Origin: Leptasterias polaris
Taxonomy: Eukaryota; Echinodermata; Asteroidea; Forcipulatida; Asteriidae
DNA: 64,000 nucleotides
NCBI GenBank assembly: GCA_037783415.1
Contig: JAZGTN010000046.1
Location: 4,222,501-4,286,500, forward strand
Reading direction: 5' to 3'
Translations under genes and position numbers: made by a program
The notes under the pieces: model-generated
Databases searched by the model: none
The model's input: only the letters and a program-made list of their open reading frames with translations
Told to the model about the DNA's origin: nothing
Shown: positions 53,601 to 62,600 of the stretch, piece after piece
How the letters are laid out: each line of letters starts with the position of its first letter
How positions within the stretch are numbered: position 1 is the stretch's first letter

Positions 53601-56600
53601 AAGAAATAAAGGTTCAAGATTCTTAAAGTCTGGCTCCACAAGTTTACACAAACAAAAGCATTACACTGTCCAGACACAGACACAGACACAAGTTCTCCTT
53701 GTACAGCATACCTTTTACACTATTCTTGTTTGCAGTCGGGCTTCGTAGTGTTTTTATTGCTTTTTGTATAAGGGGATGCGGCGGGAACCAGACGCTATAA
53801 GAGTGCAAGTGAACCACGCGATCGCTAGGTGTTTGCTCGAAAAGGAAATTTTCTCATTGCTAAAGGTGTCGCTAAGGGTTGCCTATACTTCAGCGCATAA
53901 TTTTGTCTCCTCTTTTATTATAAAATGTTCTTCTTTTTCAGGGAAAAGATTATCCGCCTTCAGCACGAAAACAAAATGTTGAGACTGAAAGCCGGAGAGT
54001 CAACCGATGAAAAGACGCAGCTGTTGCAGAGCCTTCTGGATGACTCGAACGCCAGGCGGAATGAGCTAGAGTCGGAAAACAGGTACGGTATGGTACCCGG
54101 ACTGCTCTCCAATTTGAACCGAGGCTTGTAGGACAATAGTCTGGTGCCTATGTTTTTGTCATAGTGCTGGAATTCAGTTTCTGTTTCTAGGATATCGGAC
54201 TTAGATGACTTTTATTTTGTATCTTTCTCTTATTTGGGTATCATGCAGAGAAAGTGTTGTAATTTGTTGGCAAGAGAGCATTCTACTAAAGGTGCTAGGT
54301 CTGTTTTTGTGCCAATTTGACCTGAAAATTTAGATTTAATTCTTAAATAGCTGTTTTATATAGATTCAAGAAAGCTATAAGCTTTCATTTCATTTAAGGT
54401 ATTGCACCAAAAATGCACCACCGATAAGTGGTAGTTAATTAAAAACTAAAAAAATGAAATATTGTTGGAATCGCGACATTATCTCACGTCCATAAGCCAC
54501 GAACAGATTTGCAACTTTGCATGTCACAAGTATTGTGTGCATTGTCCGTGGCATTAAGCCTAAGGCATGGCATTTGCATGTAGCATTTTCATGCAAAATA
54601 CATTGTTTTCACAAAAAACGAGATACAATGTTTTTTGCACTGACGCCACAAGTTCACCCAAAGGATTGCGGCACTGTGATTTTTTTGAATGGAACAGTGG
54701 GCTTTTGCACAGCATAGAGATGGAACAGATCAGTCATTGCATGACATAACTTGTTTCTGTTCTTCTCGACGTGTCTCAGGATTTCCAATCAGCGAATTCT
54801 TTCATTGGAAGTAGAGGTTGAAGAACTGAAGCTGCAGCAAAGGGAAGAAGGCGTGTCGTCGTCGGTCGTTGGAGAGGTGAGAACGAAAATCTTCCTCACT
54901 TTCACTCAACTAGTTTCTGCCGTTGAACCATGCTGCCTGGTTCACTCAATTTGTTCTGTGTACTGAAGTGCTTTGACTATTTTAGAATTATGCATGGTTT
55001 GACACCAACCATCAGTAGCATTTCTTAGCGGTGTAGGACTAGTGCAAGAGCAGCGATGCAGTGCTGTGCTTTGATCAATAAAGATAATGCTAGTCTTGTC
55101 TTAGGTACCTGTAGCTGAGATTTCTAATATAGTGCTACTTTAAATATTTGAAATATTTAACATAATACTTGTCTTTACACAAAAGTTCACGGGCTTAAAC
55201 TGGAAAAAAGGTCCAAGTTAAGGTGGTTTAGCCACCAGTATTTTTCTCAAAGTAATCCAAGTTTTGCAGCAACTTTTCCAGTTGGAACGGTCAGTCACTG
55301 TTGTAGTCAGTCGGTATTGTAGTGAGATCAGTTAATCATTAATGTAGTGAGATCAGTTAGTGTTCCAGGGATCTGTTAGTGTTCCTGGGATAACGGTCGG
55401 TGTTCCTGGGATAACGGTCGGTGTTCCTGGGATAACGGTCGGTGTTTCTGGGATAACAATCGGTGTTTCTGGGATAACAGTCGGTGTTTCTGGGATAACA
55501 GTCGGTGTTTCTGGAATAACAGTCGGTGTTTCTGGAATAACAGTCGGTGTTTCTAGAATAACAGTCGGTGTTCCTGGGATAGTCGGTGTTTCTGGGATAA
55601 CAGTCGGTGTTCCAGGGAGAACAATCAAATTTCCTAGGATATCAGTCAGTGTTTCAATGAGAAAAGTGACTTCGGTCGGTGATCCAGTGAATTCAACTAA
55701 GATCTGTCAATTGTCTTCGAAGACCAGTCAATGTTCCAGTGATTTCGGTCAGTAATCCTTGGATTTTAGGCAACGTTCCAGGTAATTGGGCAGCGTTCCA
55801 GGTAATAAGGCAGTGTTCCAGTGATCTCGGCCAGTGTTCCAGTGATCTCGGCCAGTGTTCCAGGGATATTAGGCAGTGTTCCAGTAATTTTGGTCGGTGT
55901 TCCAGGGATGTTAAGCAGTGTTGTTAAGCAGCGTTTCAGTAATCTTGGTCAGTGTTCCAGGGATATTAGGTAGTGTTTCAGTGATATTGGTCAGTGTTTC
56001 AGTGATATTGGTCAGTGTTCCAGGGATATTAGGCAGTGTTCCAGTGATCTTGATCAGTGTTCCAGGGATATTAGGCAGTGTTTCAGGTAATTAGGCAGTG
56101 TTCCAGGTAATTAGGCAGTGTTCCAGTAATCTTGGTCAGTGTTCCGGGGATATTAGGCAGTGTTCCAGTAATTTTGGTCAGTGTTCCAGTAATTTTGGTC
56201 AGTGTTCCAGGGATGTTAAGCAGTGTTGTTAAGCAGTGTTTCAGTAATCTTGGTCAGTGTTCCAGTGATATTGGTCAGTGTTCCAGGAATATTAGGTAGT
56301 GTTTCAGTGATATTGGTTAGTGTTCCAGTATTTACCTCGGTCGGTGTTCCAGTATTTATCTTGGTCGGTGTTCAAGGGATATTAGGCAGTGTTGAAAACA
56401 TTTAGTGTTCTAATCAGATTAGTCTGATCTAAGGGAACCTTTGACAATTTAACTGGAAGTATAGCATTGCTCTCATTAACCCTGCCACTAAGTTGTCCAG
56501 ATTTGTGTCCAATCACAAAACCTGTACTCATCATTTTGCGATTTCCTGATCGGTGCTTCTGCTTTTACAATATATCCCATATATTAAATCCACATTAATA

Positions 56601-59600
56601 ACAATCTGTGTTATGTCCTCATTTTTTTTCCTCCCGTTCACTCCAGTCTTCCCAGACACAAAACCAAGAGGTAACCCCCGAAAACAAATTTGACCCTCAA
56701 AATTGCCTGCTTGCATACGTTTGGAATGGCTTGCTGTGCTGCCCGTAGGCAATTATCGTACTAATCAGTTTTGATTTACAGATTGGTTTTGTATTTTTGG
56801 TTGTTGTGTTTTTGGTTTTGTTGTGGTACTAAACTAACTGATGATGTGAAGTGTGTATATGTTTCTTTTATGAGATGGCTATTATATAGCGGTTCTTATA
56901 TAGCGCTTTATCACACCCTTAGCGGCGCATCAAAGCGCTCAGTATTTTTTTCCTACAAGGTATATGTAGCTACGTTTTGAAGTATGAGACCTTTTCCTTT
57001 ACATAGCACCATGTAATGGTTTACAAGGTGCTGTGGCGCAATATGCTACCAATCAAACCAGGAACACCGGGGCGAACCCCTTCTCTTTTCGATAAGTGCA
57101 CTGGGTTCTTTTACGTGCATTACACAACACACTGGACCAACGGCTTTACGTCCCATCCGAAGGACGAAGCAAATAATGGTTAAGTGTCTTGCGTAAGGAC
57201 ACAAGTGTCACGACCGGGACTCGAACCCACACTCTGCTGATCAGGAACGCCAGAGCTTGAGTCCGGTGCTCTTATCCGCTCGGCCACGACACACCACAAG
57301 TTTTTTTTTTTTTTTTTGGTGGACATCGAAAACTAGAGTAGAGCAGATTTGAACCTGAAGCCACGCCCATTTCTCATTGACCAATCACAACCGCGAAATC
57401 TGATCACCATTGGAGCCGTTTGGTGATCTTTGCACTAATGGTGATCGGGTTTCGCGGCTGTGATTGGTCAGTTCGTAAGGAGGCGGGGCTTAATGGATCG
57501 ATCTATTATAGCTAGACAGGGCTTAAATCTGAGAAAGGGGGGGGGGGGTGAATTCACAAGACCACAGGGCTTGTTGCTCAAAATGTTCACTGGAACAGAA
57601 TTGTTTTTACACTGAAACTACTGGTCTTGGGCCTGTGGGCCAGTGTAAAATTTGAGCCCTGCAAGATAACAAGATCTGTCGATTCTTCTCATACCTAGTA
57701 CAGTACTTGCAAATTCGCTAACACACTCTTTCAGTAATTGCATCCATTTATTGGTATGTCAAGAAGACTGCATTTCCTTCCTTCCTTCAGAGTGCAGCTT
57801 CAAATGATTGAAGATAAACGCACTGCCAGACACACCGGGGCGAACCCCTTCTCTTAGCGATAAGTGTGTACTGGGGTCTTTTACGTGCATTGATAGTTTT
57901 TATAAAAACACACGGGACCAACGGCTTTACGTCCCATCCGAAGGACGAAGCAAATGGTTAAGTGTCTTGCTTAAGAACACAAGTGTCACGACCGGGTCTC
58001 GAACCCACGCCCTGCCAATCAGGAACACCAGAGCTTGAGTTCAGTGCTCTTAACCGCTCGACCACGACATATTTTGATGTTGGTCTTCTCCAATTTGGCT
58101 TGCACTCGGAGAATGAAACATCATTTGGCCTTATGTTCCATGTTTTTTAAAGGGCAAAGGCACCAAAGAGTTTTCTCCTTGGTAAAAGGCACCTCTATGA
58201 GGAAATTGTAAATTTCTATTTGGGATGGAACACCTTAAAGGCACTGGACACGTTTGGTAATTACTCAAAATATATATTAGCATAAAAACTTACTTGGTAA
58301 CGAGCAACGCAGAGCTGTTGATAGTAAAACACATTTTGAGAAACGACTCCCTCTGAAGTAACGTAGTTTTTGAGAAAGAGGTAATTTCTCAGTAAAATAT
58401 TTGAATCTGAAAAAGACTTCAGGCCTGAAGCCCTTTTCAGGCATCTGAAAGCACACAAATTTGTGCAACAAGGGTGTTTTTTCTTTCATTATTTTCTTGC
58501 AACTTCGATGACCAATTGAGCCCAAATTTTCACGGGTTTGTTATTTTATGCATATGTTGGGATACACCAAGTGGGAATACTGGTCTTTGACAATTACCAA
58601 ACGTGTCCAGTGCCTTTAAGGGGCAACAACCAGGGGCAACAACCAGGAGCAACAGAGGAAATTGTCTCTCTGCATCCCACAAACATGCGTTCATACACTA
58701 AGGAAAAGTTGCAAGAAGATTTGCTCATTCATGACTGTCCATTTAGTGTTTACAAGAACACTGTGTAAAAATAAAAATACAATGGCTTAAAAAAAAATCA
58801 TCAGTTTTTTTTTCCAGAACTTCAAAGACACTAATTTAAATGTCTTTAACATCGTATACATTTGAAGTAAACAAGGCAGTAATCCCCCAAAATCATGTTT
58901 TTATTTGTTCTGAGTGCATATTGGGTCTTTTGTTTTTTTACATTTTATATCTGTCTACATTTATAGCATGGAGGGTTATAGCATGTGTTTTCCGCCATGC
59001 AGAGTTTTTATTTTGTTTATGTCAGATTTGTTTTTTCTCCCCGCTTTGTTGTTGTTGATCGTTGATATTTCCAATGGTAGAATGTCTCATTTATGCTCTA
59101 CATGTTCCTTTATCCCTGACCACCCTAAATCCTTAAAAAATAAATGGGGTTTTTTTTTGGGGGGGGGGGGGGGGGGTTGTGAGTTTATATGTAGGTGTGC
59201 CAGTACTTTTTTGTTTCTCATTTGTAACATTGAAAGTTGGAGAGCACAGTGCAAAGTTCCGCTTTGCCTGGCACTTCCCCTGTCCCCACCCCCCCCCCCC
59301 CCCCTGTAAGCCGAGTATGAATTGGTCTTGATTACGTCCTGCATGTACTCAAATTGTCTACTTTCATTTTATTTGATTCATTATTTTCGTTTCCGGCATG
59401 CATGTCAAGATCTCTCCAAGTCTTGTACCTGACTCATTGTTTTCTTTGTATTACATTTTAACCTACTGTGCCTGGATTGCATGAATGGATTAACCAGTTC
59501 GTGAGTACCATACTAACGATTTTTCTTCTCGATCCGTCATATTCCATGCGTCCCAAAGCGTTTGCTTGTTTTTGTTTTTCCATACCACCCTCTTCCTTGC

Positions 59601-62600
59601 ACAAGTCACAACATACAGCTCTGTGTTGCAGTCATTCTGTGGACTTTCTATTGTTCTATACACTTCAGGAAAATCATATTCTTCAACACTGTAAAAAACA
59701 GTGTGTGGACATGTGTACGTCCACATAGTGTTTCAAGTCTTTACAGTATGTGGACCTCTTTTTTTCTCGGGTCCACACTTCGTATGTAGCATTAAAACAC
59801 AAATGTCGACCTGGTAAATCAAGGACTTCTTTGTTCTCAAATTGTTTTGACTATTGACCCTCTTGCTGTCTGACCATGCAATACCATTCACTGTGGTTTT
59901 GAATGATAGATAAGCTATGCCAGCCTTGCAATATGATACCATGAGGGAATGCATGTACACAGTGCACAGTTGTGCCACCATACACAACTTTGGCAGTTGA
60001 ATGGTTTCAAATGGTTGGTCAACTCACTTGAAAATGTTGCGAACAGTAGGAGGGTTAATGAGCAACATCTTCATTAGGTTATACACAGTCGAGCATTGAT
60101 TTGTCACACCATCTGAATCTCTTTTTTTAGTAAAGTCCTTGTTGTCAATGGGTAGACATGCTCATGTTGACCCAGTAAATCGAGGACATCTCTTTGTTCT
60201 CCCATTGTGTGGACTTGGTATTTCTACGCGACATTTCCATACAAATCAAACTGAAGACATCTCAGTTTGTAACACCACCCGGATATTTTTGTTACAGTCC
60301 ACAGTGTCAACAGGTAGACATGCTCACTTTATAGAGAATCACACTCGCACTCTCCTAAATATTTAGTGCACAATGCAGTAAGGGGCCGTTCACAATTATC
60401 AACATTTTCACGAGCGTACAAACCGTACGCTGGGGGGGAGGGGGTTAATGCCCGCCGTACGTTTTTTTTTTTTTTTTAAATGTCGATCTGTTTTCTCGCC
60501 CGTCGCCACAGCCGACATTGCTCACATCCCATCCACGCCGCAACCGATGCCGAGCGAGCACTGGCCGAGACGGTCGCACCCCGAGCCAGGCAGGCCCCGC
60601 ATTGCATCCCATGTACGTATTGTGTACAGCATGCGCGGCATTGTAGTCCTACACACACACATGTACATGTACATGAACCAAACTTGTCAAACTGCGAGTG
60701 CAAATTATTGCGCAATTCCCCTTCCGTTCCCTAGCTCACAGGCATGTGAGCGGGTCACAGAAAAAACGCGGAAAACTTTAGCAAGTGAAATCCGTGTCCG
60801 GATTTTGGGCCAGCTCTACAGTCAGAATAACAGGCTTTGTACTGCAGCGTAAACAAAACATTAACAGAAATATATAGGCCACAATTCTTACTTGGTAACA
60901 ATGTGTTGTTCGTCCTCATTTTCAATATGTTTTTGTGACATTCCTTAGAAATGTGTTCCACAATTAAAACAAGCGCGATGCGTTCATCACAGACGTGAAA
61001 GACCGTGTGCGCCTAGTCTTGGCTCAGGGTGTTGGCTTTTTAATACAGTTTTTAGTACAGCGCCCTCTCTTGGTGGAACGGGATGACGACATGGGTAAGT
61101 TTAATGGGACATCGCGCTTAATGAAAACAACGGCTTTAATCAAAGACTAACGCGGGTCTAGCCCCCGACTCACGGGCGTGTTGAAATCAAATCGCAATTA
61201 AAGTGATTCCCGATGCTGCCACAGCAAAGTGATTTCCACGGCGGAGACGAGAAAAACGCGGAGCCCGCAAGAAAAACGCGGAATGGGAAAATAAAAAACG
61301 CGGAGGCTAGGTACGGTCTCACATGCCTGCTAGCTACAATTGTAGCATACACACGCAATTGCATATCAGCGCGCATTTTCAACCGGTGTTGTTCAACTAT
61401 GTAGACTTGTGTGAAAAAAAAAATCAATTTTTTCGTACACTTTTAGGGGGGAGGGGGGGGCTTGAAAAAGTGTACGGTTTGTATGCTCGTGAAAATGTTG
61501 ATAATTGTGAACGGCCCCTAACATCCCCATCTAAACAATCTGTTTCAGCCTGTAGTTTGATTTAGAGATTTCAGTTTCCTGACTGAGGGAACGCCTCAAA
61601 AGTCTAAGCGCGAAAAAACTTTCCCGTAATAATAGTGGCTTCTTATATAGCGCTCAAATCTGTCACTCAGTGTCGCTCAAGGCGCTTCAACAGTCAGTAT
61701 TTTCCTGCAAGGTATATTATGTGGAGCTACTTTTTGAAGTTTGAGACCTATTCCTTTACATAGCACCATGTAATGGTTTACAAGGTGCTGTGGCGCAATA
61801 TGCAACCAATCAAACCAGGTACACCAGGGCGAACCCCTTCTCTTTTCGATAAGTGCACTGGATTCTTTTAGGTGCAGTACTCAACACACTGGACCAACAG
61901 CTTTACGTCCCATCCGAAGGACGAAGCAATAATGGTTATAAGTGTCACGACCAGGACTCGAACCCACACTCTGCTGAACAGAAACACTACAGCTTGAGTC
62001 CGGTTCTCTTATTCGCTCGGCCACGACATTCGCTCGCAATCCAGTGGACTTCCAGAATGTTCTGCTGGACTGCAACACTTGCCTAAACATTGGCATCATT
62101 CCTACATGAAAGAACATGCACATTTATAGTATTTTGAACGTTCCAATGCAGGGCTTGAAATTGGAGGAAAAATTCACAAGACCGCAGGGCATGTAGCTCG
62201 GAATTTTTTACTTGTCCAGTTTACTGGCCTGACTCTAAAATCACTGGCCTCGGGCCTGCGGTCCAGAGTCAAATTCGAGCCCTGCAATGGAATGCTTCAG
62301 CGGTCCAACAGACCAGTCGGTGTACATCCGCTGGAATACTTAACCGATCAAATTAGAATGCTTGTGCCATTTAGACTTTTAACTTAAAAGTTAGTTGTAG
62401 TATTCTTAGCCAAAAAAAACTTTCCATTTCTTCAAGTGCTAAGAATTTTTCATTTTGGCATAAAACAAATGCAGTTCTGCCCATGTGTCAGGATTTGTAT
62501 ATAGACCCTATGCATTTGTCGCCATCGCTGACGTCAAACATTGGAATTGTGCACGCTGTCCACGCATACGTGTGATGCACAACTCACAGTTATGCATACC

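Noticed and set aside
55353..55628. 91-codon minus-strand ORF (IPETPTV repeats) and plus-strand VSGITVG ORF
   Set aside because: Both are translations of the intronic minisatellite.
60448..60852. 134-codon ORF in GC-rich sequence
   Set aside because: Within the TAA-flanked element, starts next to a T tract, no similarity recognised, and overlapping ORFs exist on both strands.
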